DNA of 64,000 nucleotides, taken from contig NZ_RJJT01000022.1 in assembly GCF_003938655.1 (NCBI RefSeq), positions 1 through 64,000 on the forward strand, written 5' to 3'. The position numbers were made by a program, and so were the translations under genes. This stretch comes from Rhizobium pisi (GTDB lineage: Bacteria > Pseudomonadota > Alphaproteobacteria > Rhizobiales > Rhizobiaceae). This document shows, one piece after another, positions 55,365 through 63,816 of the stretch. The notes under the pieces were generated by a model. It was given only the letters and a program-made list of their open reading frames with translations. It was not told the DNA's origin and searched no databases. Each line of letters begins with the position of its first letter. The first letter of the stretch is position 1.

Positions 55365-57386
55365 TCACGCCACCTTCAGTTTCTCCTTCTCCCCTTGCGC
55401 CACACCCAGCCTGATCCGCTTCACCATGGCGGGAAGAGGATGAACGCCATCCGGCAATACCGCCTGCCTCACGAGGCTGCCCGCTGGCAGCACCGTCGCT
55501 GCCGCCGCGAGCGTCAAGACATTGCCATTCACGGCTGAAATCGCCGGGGATCGCAGCAATGTCAGGCCGTCGGCGCTGTAGATGCGAAGCGGCTGTTCAG
55601 GGGAAAAGATCGAACCGTCGGCCACCTGGATTGAGGTATAGGTGGCAACGCCGTCCGTGCCGGCCTGAACAGTCAACACGCTGGAGGGAAGGTCGATCTG
55701 CCCCGGCCATTTGCCGATGCCGGCAGGTCCCTGCCAGGCCCCGAGCGTATCGATGCTGTCGTCGCAGCAGGCCGACGTCTTCGCCAGGATGTCGTTGCGC
55801 AGGCGCCATTTGTTCGAGGCATCGGTGCCATCGGCGGGATAGCTGTTCTGCGCGGCATATGTCTGGCTTGCCTCGGTTCGGAAATCGTCGGCGGCGGTGA
55901 TCGTGCCTGTCGCCGGCGAGGTGCCGCCGGCAAATGTGTAGGTGAAGGTCGTCGGGCCTGTGACCGATATCGCGTAGGTGCCGTTATAGGCCGAAGGCGT
56001 GGCGCCCGCGATGACCAGGCTCTGGCCCGAGACCAGATGCGCGGTCGAGGCGCAGGTCGCCGTCGCCAGCGCACCAGTGGAGGTCAGCGTGATCGAAATC
56101 GTCGCGTTGGTCCGCCCGAGCGGCGGCAGCGCCACGATCTTCGCGCCGCTGTAGCGAGAGCGCAGCCGGTTGACGAAGCCGAGATAGCGCGTCGTGAAGA
56201 AGGTGGAATAGGGCGTCGTCGTATCGTTCTGCCCCATCTGGTTGAGGATGACGGTGAACGGCCGCTTGCCGCCGTTGAAGGCGATGATTTCATCGACGAT
56301 CGCCCAGCGCCGCGTGGCGATGCTGGCGCCGGACCCGGTGAGCTCGCGGAAGGCGGCCGCGCCCGGCATGCCGATCATCACATGCGGAATCCGCCAGCCG
56401 GAGTCGAGCCACTTCCTCAACCAGCCGAGATTGCCCCTCTGGTCTGCGGCCGCGGAAAATTCCTGCCTGGCTTCGCCGATGCTGTCGCAGGCGACGAGCG
56501 CGACCGGCCGACCATCCCAGTCGCCCTTCGCCACCATGAAATCTGGGCCGTAATATTGCGGCTGCGTCTGGCCGGCGTAATTCGTGTCCAGCGCCGGTGT
56601 GCTGTCTGCATCGGGCGTGTCCTTGAAGGCAAGCAGCGATGCGTAATCGGCCGCCCCCCATATGCGTTCGCCGCGATGCTTCTGGATGCGGTAGACCGGC
56701 AACTGCATCTGCCCGGCATCGGTGTGGTAGAACAGCCAGATCTCGATCTCAGTCTCGGCGGCCACGGCATCGGCAAGCGTCAACGGATCGCTCCAGGTGC
56801 CCTGCGATTGATCGGGGATCGTAACGCCTGCCGTCCCGGCAAAGCTGCAGGGATGGAACACGCCGCCGATTCGGATCAAAAGCCCGTCGATGACGGTCGC
56901 ATTGCCGGCATAGACGGTTTCCTGCGGACTGTTGCCGCCCTCGGTCGAGGCAAAACCGGAGAAATGAAAGCGGAAGGTATTTGTCCGGTAGGAGGGCGAC
57001 GAGACGACGATCTTCGAGCAGACATAGTTGGTCCCAGCCGCCGCCGTGACCAGCGCGCCTGAGGGCATGCGGTTGCGCGTCGCAAAGAACATGTAGCGAT
57101 CGGGATCGGCGGGCGCGGCGCCGCTGCCGCTGACCGGCACCACGGGCATTCCGTTATAGAGCGTGCGGTCGTCCCGGATGATCACCGCGCCGACCACGAC
57201 CTGCTCGTTATAGATCACTTCGCTGCCCGAAAGCACGCTGACGCCGAGAACGCGCCGGCCGCCGGTAAACAGCACGCCGCTCTCGGCTTCACGAATGCCC
57301 ACCACGCGCTGCCCATTGTGCAGCACCGTCCCGTCCGGAACGATATGCACGCCGATCACACGCTGCTCATTGAAAATCTCAGCCAT
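55365..57386 (-). CDS. SGNH-domain phage virion-like protein
   Basis: A 673-residue protein. Residues 6-77 are four tandem 18-residue repeats (NEQRVIGVHIVPDGTVLH type). A jelly-roll-like part follows, then an SGNH/GDSL hydrolase region: the Ser block ACDSIGEA, the GQND block III and the catalytic DGVHP near the C-terminus. Between the last two, near residues 440-510, a beta-rich insert resembles phage decoration domains (VSGQSLVIAGATPSAYNGTY). It is probably a tail spike or other receptor-binding protein that deacylates host polysaccharide. ATG 57386 starts it. Confidence 0.75.
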   Translation of the reverse strand: MAEIFNEQRVIGVHIVPDGTVLHNGQRVVGIREAESGVLFTGGRRVLGVSVLSGSEVIYNEQVVVGAVIIRDDRTLYNGMPVVPVSGSGAAPADPDRYMFFATRNRMPSGALVTAAAGTNYVCSKIVVSSPSYRTNTFRFHFSGFASTEGGNSPQETVYAGNATVIDGLLIRIGGVFHPCSFAGTAGVTIPDQSQGTWSDPLTLADAVAAETEIEIWLFYHTDAGQMQLPVYRIQKHRGERIWGAADYASLLAFKDTPDADSTPALDTNYAGQTQPQYYGPDFMVAKGDWDGRPVALVACDSIGEARQEFSAAADQRGNLGWLRKWLDSGWRIPHVMIGMPGAAAFRELTGSGASIATRRWAIVDEIIAFNGGKRPFTVILNQMGQNDTTTPYSTFFTTRYLGFVNRLRSRYSGAKIVALPPLGRTNATISITLTSTGALATATCASTAHLVSGQSLVIAGATPSAYNGTYAISVTGPTTFTYTFAGGTSPATGTITAADDFRTEASQTYAAQNSYPADGTDASNKWRLRNDILAKTSACCDDSIDTLGAWQGPAGIGKWPGQIDLPSSVLTVQAGTDGVATYTSIQVADGSIFSPEQPLRIYSADGLTLLRSPAISAVNGNVLTLAAAATVLPAGSLVRQAVLPDGVHPLPAMVKRIRLGVAQGEKEKLKVA

Positions 57387-57708
57387 AAGGATGCTTCTTC
57401 CAGGGAAAGTGGGGGAAGAGAGGGCGATATACCCTCCCCGGTTTATCACTTACTCGACGTCATCCTCGGGCTTGTCCGGAGGATTTGCTGCGCATCGATG
57501 CGTGGAGCAACCCCACGACTGCCTGTTCGTGACGATGGCTGCCCCTCATCCGGCTGCCGCCACCTTCTCCCCGCACGCGGGGAGAAGGGAATATGCCGCA
57601 CCCGCTTGCCCAAAACTCGACGTCGCGTTTGCCACGTCCCCTCGCCCCGTTTACGGGGAGAGGGTGAGGGTGAGGGGCAGGCACCAGGCGACGCCCCTCC
57701 CCATCAAC
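57387..57708. repeat. Spacer with palindromic repeat, family B
   Basis: No gene is seen. 57542-57682 has two ordered dyads, TTCTCCCCGCACGCGGGGAGAA and CTCGCCCCGTTTACGGGGAG, in a CCCTCATCC / GGGTGAGGG frame. It is the same family as the IS target near 39690-39714 and 40921-40945. Confidence 0.7.
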
Positions 57709-58140
57709 CTACGGTGCGGCCGGAGCAACCCAATCAGGCGGCTGCACGCCGAGCGCCTCCTGCAGGCCATTCCCCGACACGCGCGTCGGCGCGTTGTCGC
57801 CCGAGCCGGCCTCAGCCGCGCGCCGCTCGATCTCGGCGGCGATCACCAGATACGCCTCGCGGACATTCGGAGCCGGCTCGCCGGAGATCGCCTTGGCGAG
57901 CGCCTTGCGTTCGGCCGCCGTCAGGTTCTGCCAGTCATCGGGAATCTCGGCAGCACCATCCGTCTCGCCGGTTTTCGGCCTGACGATCCTGGCAACGCCT
58001 GCGCCCCCACGGGAAAGGCTAGCCCATTTCGGCCGCCTCTCCTCGTCGTTCCAGAGGGCATCGGGCACAACGAAGGAAGCGCCGATCTCGCGCAGCTCGC
58101 CGTCGAAATAGCCCCTTTCGTTTGCGGTCACCGTCACCAT
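57709..58140 (-). CDS. Phage-associated hypothetical protein
   Basis: A 143-residue protein with no recognised family. Its first half is beta-rich (NERGYFDGELREIGASFVVP), its second has an acidic helical stretch and a disordered tail. It begins 6 nt after the cement-protein stop at 58146, so it is in the same phage transcription unit. The position next to the capsid suggests a virion assembly role. Confidence 0.7.
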   Translation of the reverse strand: MVTVTANERGYFDGELREIGASFVVPDALWNDEERRPKWASLSRGGAGVARIVRPKTGETDGAAEIPDDWQNLTAAERKALAKAISGEPAPNVREAYLVIAAEIERRAAEAGSGDNAPTRVSGNGLQEALGVQPPDWVAPAAP

Positions 58141-58145
58141 GGCGG

Positions 58146-58550
58146 CTACTCCGTTGCCGCGACCACGCCGGCGGTGATCTTGCCTGATGTCGGCGCCGTT
58201 CCCGTCACGTCGTAAAAGAGACGGAAGAAGCGCTCGTCGGCGTCGCGCGGCACGCTGTCGATGTTGATCTTCTTGCCGAGCGCAAGGTCGGCAAGAACAA
58301 GCAAGCCCGTCGTGCCGATCTGCTTCGGCGAGGCGAAGGCCTCGTTGTCGTCGACCTGCACCTTGATCTCGAGCGAGGTCAGGTTGTTGAACGCCTCGAC
58401 CACCTGGATCGAAAGCGGGATCTTCTTGCCCTTGCCGATGTTGCGCACCGTGCCGGTGGCGATCGGGCCGAGGTTGATCACATTGGTGCTGGCCGCATCC
58501 GCGGTGATGGCCTGCGCATCGGAAAGCAGGCTCTGCTTGTCGAAAATCAT
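58146..58550 (-). CDS. Bbp16-like phage capsid cement protein
   Basis: A 134-residue protein (MIFDKQSLLSDAQAITADA, PIATGTVRNIGKGKKIPL, RDADERFFRLFYDVTGTAP) that matches the Bbp16 family of capsid cement proteins, first named in Bordetella phage BPP-1. These stabilise the capsid shell. It is flanked by the truncated capsid gene upstream and a hypothetical gene downstream. Assignment from memory of the family. Confidence 0.75.
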   Translation of the reverse strand: MIFDKQSLLSDAQAITADAASTNVINLGPIATGTVRNIGKGKKIPLSIQVVEAFNNLTSLEIKVQVDDNEAFASPKQIGTTGLLVLADLALGKKINIDSVPRDADERFFRLFYDVTGTAPTSGKITAGVVAATE

Positions 58551-58627
58551 CTGAGATGCCTCTCGGGTCTGGATGTCTTGGGAGATTTGCCCGCCGCAAT
58601 TGGCGACGGGCTCTAGCCGATCAGCCG

Positions 58628-59110
58628 TCAGGGCGCAGCCGGTACCGCAGCCTCGGTATTCAGGATCGCGTCGGTCTCACGGATCGGAATGCCGCGATAG
58701 GCGCGGACTTCCTTGCCCTCGACGGTCATGTGCGTGAGGCCGGTATAGTTCGGGTTGGCCGCCAGCAGGCTTCGGTCGCTCGACTGCACGTCGAGGATTT
58801 CGAGCACGTCGCGGTTCATGTAGATCGCGATGCGGCTCGCAACGCCGTCGCGCCGGCGAGACTGCAGGCGGTAATAGGCCTTGCGCATCAGCGCCCAGAG
58901 ATCCACGCTGCCGGCGAGCATGTTCGACACGTCGATATTGGCGATGCGGGCATTGTAGCGCCAGTCCTTCACGAACATGCCGACATGCCAGCACCAGTAG
59001 TCTTCCTTGCGGAAATAGGGCTGGCCGCTCTCGTCGAGCACGCGCTGCTCGCCCTTGTCCTCGTGGCTGACACCCGCCTTGGTGCCAGCCCTGCTCTTGC
59101 CATTGACCAT
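58628..59110 (-). pseudogene. Phage major capsid protein, C-terminal part
   Basis: The frame carries RVLDESGQPYFRKEDYWCWH, FVKDWRYNARIANIDVSN and HMTVEGKEVRAYRGIPI, which are C-terminal blocks of the podovirus major capsid proteins. Only about 160 residues remain and the N-terminal half is lost. The break lies near 59105, where a plus-strand acyltransferase fragment begins. A capsid of this type is normally over 300 residues. Confidence 0.72.
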
Positions 59111-59396
59111 GATCGTCGCCCTCGCCTCGAAAGGACAGCTTCTCGCGATCCTGGCAAACCCGCTCATCAGCGGCCTCGGCCGGATCAGTTACGGCGCCTA
59201 TCTCTACCATCTGCCGATCTGGACGGTTTTCCTCAGCCTCAGCACGCGCCTCGGCGTCCTGGACGTTTCGCGCGGCCCTCTGACAATGCTCCTCGTCGGA
59301 GCCTCATCCGTGCTCGCCGCTTTCGTGTCTTGGGTGGTCGTGGAGCGTCCGGTCATGGCCTGGTCGAAAAGGCTGACCAGCCGGGTTCCTGCGTAG
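59100..59396 (+). pseudogene. Acyltransferase 3 family, C-terminal fragment
   Basis: From about residue 20 of the local frame the sequence reads ISYGAYLYHLPIW and ends VVVERPVMAWSKRL. This is the last part of an acyltransferase-3 membrane protein (OafA-like). Only about 95 residues of over 350 are present. It abuts the truncated phage capsid gene in opposite orientation, with the junction near 59100-59112. Confidence 0.75.
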
Positions 59397-59539
59397 ATCC
59401 CATCCCGCCGCAAACGGGCTCACCGGGAACATTCTCACAACGTCCGTTAGCCGATACTGACGTTCCCATTCCAAAATGAAACCAAATCCCTTCCGCTGCG
59501 TTACCTCCTCGATACATCCGTTTACCCAAGGTGAGTGAA

Positions 59540-60091
59540 ATGAACAGATTCGCCATCATAGCCCTGTCGATCGCGACGGCCTTCTCCGGAATGCCGGCTT
59601 CGGCAGGCCCTGCCTTCGTGCCGAGTCCGGCACAGCAGGCCGAGCAGCCGGCGCTTGGAGGCAGCGATGCCCGGATCATCACGGTCGGCTGCAATAACTT
59701 CACCAACTGCCCGGGCCAGTTCGGCAACAATGATGACGACTGGTACCGCAGGCGCCATCACTACCGCGACCGCGACAACTACGGCAACCGCGACTACTAC
59801 GGCAACCGCGACCGCAGCTACTACCGGAACCGCGACTACTACCGGGATGACCGCTATGGCTGGGATCGCCGCTATGGCAGGCGATATCACCACTATGACA
59901 ATAGCGGCGCCATCATCGGCGGCCTGGCGGCCGGCGCCATCATCGGTGGCCTCATCGCCTCGCAGCCGCGAGCCTATGGCTCCACCGGCTACAGCACGCA
60001 TGCCGAATATTGCTACTCCCGCTACCGGTCTTATCGCGCTTACGACAATACCTATCAGCCGAATTACGGTCCTCGCCGCCAGTGCCGGTAA
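59540..60091 (+). CDS. BA14K family protein
   Basis: A 183-residue exported protein. The signal peptide ends near ASAG (residue ~24). The middle is rich in Tyr, Arg and Asp, with NRDYYGNRD-type repeats near residues 80-115. A hydrophobic GAIIGGLAAGAIIGGLIAS segment follows, then the BA14K-type end with a paired-Cys, AEYCYSRYRSY. BA14K proteins are immunoreactive envelope proteins in Brucella and common in rhizobia. A strong terminator follows. Confidence 0.85.
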   Translation: MNRFAIIALSIATAFSGMPASAGPAFVPSPAQQAEQPALGGSDARIITVGCNNFTNCPGQFGNNDDDWYRRRHHYRDRDNYGNRDYYGNRDRSYYRNRDYYRDDRYGWDRRYGRRYHHYDNSGAIIGGLAAGAIIGGLIASQPRAYGSTGYSTHAEYCYSRYRSYRAYDNTYQPNYGPRRQCR

Positions 60092-60117
60092 TATCCAGTC
60101 AGCCGACACCGGCAGCC

Positions 60118-60145
60118 AGCCCCGCATGAAGATGCGGGGCTTTTT
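60118..60145. terminator. Intrinsic terminator
   Basis: A perfect 10-bp stem AGCCCCGCAT / ATGCGGGGCT with a GAAG loop, followed by TTTTT. It ends the BA14K gene on the plus strand. The convergent esterase stop (60144) overlaps its end. Confidence 0.88.
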
Positions 60146-61097
60146 ATCGCGAGGTTTGCAGGCGGTGATCGCTGCGCAGAAGGTTCAGCCAGGCCCGCGA
60201 CATTTTCTCCGCGCCTGTGCCGCCGATATGGCAATCGTCATAGCGGTCCTCTCCATCGAGTAACGCGTCGGAATTGACGCCCTCTCGGATACCGTGGCCG
60301 CTTTTTGACAGGGCCAGTTGCGCCCGTACTATCGCATTGTCTGGAATATGCTCCTTGAAGCCGCCGTTGCTCGGTTCGAGGCATTTCGATGCGATCGAAA
60401 TGTAAACGGGTGCTTCGACGCCGTGCTGACGCAATGTGTCAACCATCGACATGAAATGTTCCTGATAGGCCTGCGCAGTGGTGCCGAGAACGAGGTCCTT
60501 CTCTCCTTGCACCCAGAGGACGCTCGTTATCCGATAACCGGAATCCTGAAGCTGTTTCACGGTATCGACCAGCACAGGATTGAGGTCACCGCCTTTCGCC
60601 CATCGTGCGACCTCAGATCCGGAATATGCGAGAGGTGCGAGGATGACGCTGTCATTTTGTCCCGATGCGATCAAATTGTTCGCAAGAAGCGTCCAGTACT
60701 CTCCCTTGGTATCGGTCGATCCAAGAAGTGGCGAAGCGGCGATGAAGCACCGTTTGTCAAAGGCGTTTACAACGCGAGCGCCATAATTTGACCTGTGCCG
60801 CTGTCCACCGTCGTTGGCCGCGTTCGATTGGCCAAGAATGAGTAAGACAGCAGTCCGGTCAGTTTGCGTCGGGCAGGTCACAAGCGTTTTTGATTCATCC
60901 CCGATGAGTCGTTCCTTGTCGTCGAAAGCATAACGGCTTGGAGCCGCCGCCTTCTCCGCGCCAACCATTGTCCTCAGCTCGGAAAGTTGTGGCCAAGGAA
61001 AGATCTCATGTCTCGCGCTCATGCCGCCGAGAAAGTAGATGGCGATCAAGGCGGCAAGGCCGACTGCCATTGTTTTGCGCATGCCGTTGACTTTCAA
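60144..61097 (-). CDS. SGNH/sialate O-acetylesterase-like protein
   Basis: A 317-residue protein with an N-terminal membrane anchor (residues 8-26). The esterase motifs are clear: Ser in LILGQSNAAN, WVQGEKD, and a late Asp-His pair in DDCHIGGTGA. It probably removes acetyl groups from an extracellular sugar or polysaccharide. Start either ATG 61097 or 61082. The polysaccharide genes at 51.6-54.4 kb are on the same strand but distant. Confidence 0.82.
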   Translation of the reverse strand: MKVNGMRKTMAVGLAALIAIYFLGGMSARHEIFPWPQLSELRTMVGAEKAAAPSRYAFDDKERLIGDESKTLVTCPTQTDRTAVLLILGQSNAANDGGQRHRSNYGARVVNAFDKRCFIAASPLLGSTDTKGEYWTLLANNLIASGQNDSVILAPLAYSGSEVARWAKGGDLNPVLVDTVKQLQDSGYRITSVLWVQGEKDLVLGTTAQAYQEHFMSMVDTLRQHGVEAPVYISIASKCLEPSNGGFKEHIPDNAIVRAQLALSKSGHGIREGVNSDALLDGEDRYDDCHIGGTGAEKMSRAWLNLLRSDHRLQTSR

Positions 61098-61486
61098 ACG
61101 TCATCCGACGACATGGAGCCTACTCGGACCGATCAAGGCCGCTTCAGCCATGAAGGTCCCCTTGCACCGCCACATCTGCTTGCTTCGGGCATGATCTTTA
61201 AAATAGAATTCGTCGCGAAGATCGAGCCCAATCCACGACTGTTTCGCGTGGAATCGCCGGAAACTGCTCTAACTATAGACCGAACCAGTGATTTCAATAA
61301 TCCGTTCGGATGAGAGATCGTGCCTGCTGTGCAGCGTGCAGTTCCATGGAGAAGACTCCCGTTAGGGCTATACCCCAGGCTGCCCGACACCCTGAAATAT
61401 CCGGCCGTAAAAGACGAACGGAGCAAGGCTTGCCGTCCCTGCTCCGCCCATCCCGTCAGCCCCGGGGGTACGGGCTGAGCGCTCGA
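61098..61486. other. Gene-free spacer
   Basis: About 390 bp with no supported gene. It contains the esterase promoter at the left and ends at the DUF3313 stop. A GC-rich dyad (GCCCCGGGGGTACGGGC area) near 61455-61475 may be a terminator. Confidence 0.45.
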
Positions 61487-62362
61487 TTAATAAGCCGCGG
61501 CTGCCGGCTTCGGCTTCTTCTCGGTCCATTGCGGCGGCGCGCCGTATTTGGCGGCGACCGCGCCGACCAGCCCGGGCTCGCGGCCGAAGGCGTCGCAGGC
61601 GGCGTATTTCGGTTTTCCCCCGAGCCAGGATTTCATCCGCTGGCCGGAGGGAAGCGAAAGGTCGAGGCCCTTCGGCTCCTGGCGGGCGATCAGCATCCGG
61701 GAAAATTCGCCGCTGAATTTCGATGCCAGGCTATAGGCGTCGCCCACCTCGGAAACGCGCGGCTTGTTCTGCAGCGAGTTTGCGCCCCGCGCCCAGACCA
61801 TCGCCGCCCGCTGCACGCCCGCGCCGTCGATCGCCTCGGCTTCCACCGCCAGTCCGCCGAGGCCGACCGGCAGGCGCGGCACGCCGACGGGAAGCGCGAA
61901 GCCGGAGCCGACGCTCACCACCGTGGAAACGCCTGCCATCGCCTTGTTGGTCGGCACGATGTCGGTGATGACGGAGCGGATCGTCAGGTCCGCCGGCTCG
62001 CCTGGCGCCACCATCCGGTATTTGTCGCTGAGCGAAATGCAGAGCGCCCGGTCGAGCGCGTTCGACACCATCGTCCGGTCATCCGGCGATTTGATGCGGG
62101 TGGCGGCGCTGAAGGCGAAGGTCGTCGGCGTGATGGCAGCCGTCTTCGCCGGCGCGAGGCCGACCCCGTCGACATAGACGCGCGATTTCTGGAGCTTCCC
62201 CTTGGGCGCGCCGAGATTGGCGTAGGAAGATAGCGTCCCGCCCTCCTTCAGCGGCACCGTGCTGCAGCCGGCGCCGGCCGCGGCAAGCGCCAGCGGCAGG
62301 GCGAGAGAAAGGGCGCTCGTTGCCCGTCTTGAAATGGATGAAGAAAATGGATTGCTGCGCAC
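61487..62362 (-). CDS. DUF3313 lipoprotein
   Basis: A 291-residue protein with signal sequence and lipobox AGAGC (Cys about residue 33). The DUF3313 body (GGTLSSYANLGAPKG, TIRSVITDIVPTN, VEAEAIDGAGVQRAAMVWARG) is seen in outer-membrane lipoproteins of unknown role. The last 20 residues are Pro/Lys/Ala-rich. It lies 100 bp downstream of the sensor kinase gene's stop, on the same strand, with a hairpin between. Confidence 0.85.
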   Translation of the reverse strand: MRSNPFSSSISRRATSALSLALPLALAAAGAGCSTVPLKEGGTLSSYANLGAPKGKLQKSRVYVDGVGLAPAKTAAITPTTFAFSAATRIKSPDDRTMVSNALDRALCISLSDKYRMVAPGEPADLTIRSVITDIVPTNKAMAGVSTVVSVGSGFALPVGVPRLPVGLGGLAVEAEAIDGAGVQRAAMVWARGANSLQNKPRVSEVGDAYSLASKFSGEFSRMLIARQEPKGLDLSLPSGQRMKSWLGGKPKYAACDAFGREPGLVGAVAAKYGAPPQWTEKKPKPAAAAY

Positions 62363-62428
62363 TCTGTCTGGCCTCCGTCGCCGTTGATCTCAAGTGAAGT
62401 TGGCGGCCAAGAATTGCCGCAGCATTGC

Positions 62429-62462
62429 AGCCCCTCCGACGGCATGAGCCGCCGGAGGGGCT
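62429..62462 (-). terminator. Hairpin after the histidine kinase gene
   Basis: A 10-bp stem AGCCCCTCCG / CGGAGGGGCT (62429-62438, 62453-62462) follows the kinase stop at 62467. It is a probable terminator, with weak T run. Confidence 0.6.
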
Positions 62463-62466
62463 TGAT

Positions 62467-63816
62467 CTATCCGAGCCGGATCGTCACCTCGGTGCCGGCA
62501 GCACCGCTCTCGATGCTGACCTCGCCGCCATGGTTCAATGCGATCTGCTTGACGAGGCTGAGGCCGAGGCCCGCCCCGCTGCTCCTCGGGGTGATGCGGT
62601 AGAAGGGTTCAAATACCTGCTCGCGGTGTTCGGCCGGAATGCCCGGCCCTTCGTCGGCGACGCTGATCTGCCCGCCGCCGGAAGCAGAGACGGAAACGGT
62701 GATCATGCCGCTGCCGCCGCCATGGTCGATAGCGTTGCGCACGAGATTGCTGACGGCCCGCGGCAGGGCCGACGGGCTTCCCTTGCGTTTCAAGCTCTCG
62801 ACCTCGCTCTGAAACGAGATCTGGTAGCCGGCGCCGATCGCGAGCGGCGCAAGATCGGCGACCACGCCTTGGGCGATCCCGACGAGATCGACGGCTTCGT
62901 TGAGATCGGCCGCCTGGTCGTTGCGCTCGAAATCGAGCAGTTGCTCGGCCGTCTCGGCCAGACGCGCGACGCCGTCGAGCAATCGCCTGCGCTCCTGCCC
63001 CTCGGCTGTTCCATCGATCCGGGTCTGCATGATCGCGATCGGCGTCCTCAGTTCGTGCGCCGCATCGATCAGGAAGTGTTGCCGCTTGCGGTGCTCGTTC
63101 TCAAGCCGGTCGAGCGCCTCATTGAAGGCAATCACCAGCGGAGCGACCTCCCTAGGAATCCCGTCCAGCGGCAGGCGCGCATCGTAGCGGCGCGGTTCGA
63201 TCTCAGACGCCTTGCGGGCAACCTCGCTGACGCTGGCAAGGCCCCGCCTGACGATCCGGGGAACGGCAAGAAAAACCGCAGGCAGGGCGACGGCAAACAG
63301 CGGGACGTAGATCGGATAAACCGCGCCCATCAGGGTCAGAACGGGCCAGCCCTTATCGGCGACGCCGCCGAACAGCACCCTGAGCTCACCGATCGGCGTC
63401 TCCACGCTTTCGACCGAGGCGATCTCATCCGTGCCGGCCGATCCCCTGATATCGGCCCCTTCGAACAAATGGGTCAGATGCACAAGTTCGCTATAGGCCG
63501 CGGGGATGGTTCCGTAGGACACGGAAGAACCGTTCGTCACGGCCGCAACATACCAAAGCCCGTCATACTCCTGCTTGAGCGCATCGAGCTCCGGCGTATC
63601 TTTGATTTCGAGCCGCCCTTCGGCATCGAGCGCAACGGCCCGCGCCAGCACGTCGGTGATGTGGTCCTCCAGCGCGACGTTCGGCGAGAGGATCGTGGCA
63701 CCGTAGAAGCAGAGCCCGATGGTGACAGCCGTCACCACGCCGATAAAGACGAGGCTGAGCTGCCAGCTGAGCCGCCACCAGAGCGACGGATTGGCCTTGC
63801 TTCCCCTGCCCCTCAT
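62467..63816 (-). CDS. Two-component sensor histidine kinase
   Basis: A 449-residue kinase. TM1 is near residues 18-40, a periplasmic sensor part near 40-160, TM2 near 165-190, then a HAMP-like linker. The H box AAHELRTPIAIMQTRID has the phospho-His near residue 240. The N box (LVRNAIDHGGG) and G boxes (DEGPGIP, GAGLGLSLV) complete the ATPase domain. Its ATG overlaps the stop of the upstream regulator gene (ATGA), so the two are translationally coupled. Confidence 0.94.
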   Translation of the reverse strand: MRGRGSKANPSLWWRLSWQLSLVFIGVVTAVTIGLCFYGATILSPNVALEDHITDVLARAVALDAEGRLEIKDTPELDALKQEYDGLWYVAAVTNGSSVSYGTIPAAYSELVHLTHLFEGADIRGSAGTDEIASVESVETPIGELRVLFGGVADKGWPVLTLMGAVYPIYVPLFAVALPAVFLAVPRIVRRGLASVSEVARKASEIEPRRYDARLPLDGIPREVAPLVIAFNEALDRLENEHRKRQHFLIDAAHELRTPIAIMQTRIDGTAEGQERRRLLDGVARLAETAEQLLDFERNDQAADLNEAVDLVGIAQGVVADLAPLAIGAGYQISFQSEVESLKRKGSPSALPRAVSNLVRNAIDHGGGSGMITVSVSASGGGQISVADEGPGIPAEHREQVFEPFYRITPRSSGAGLGLSLVKQIALNHGGEVSIESGAAGTEVTIRLG

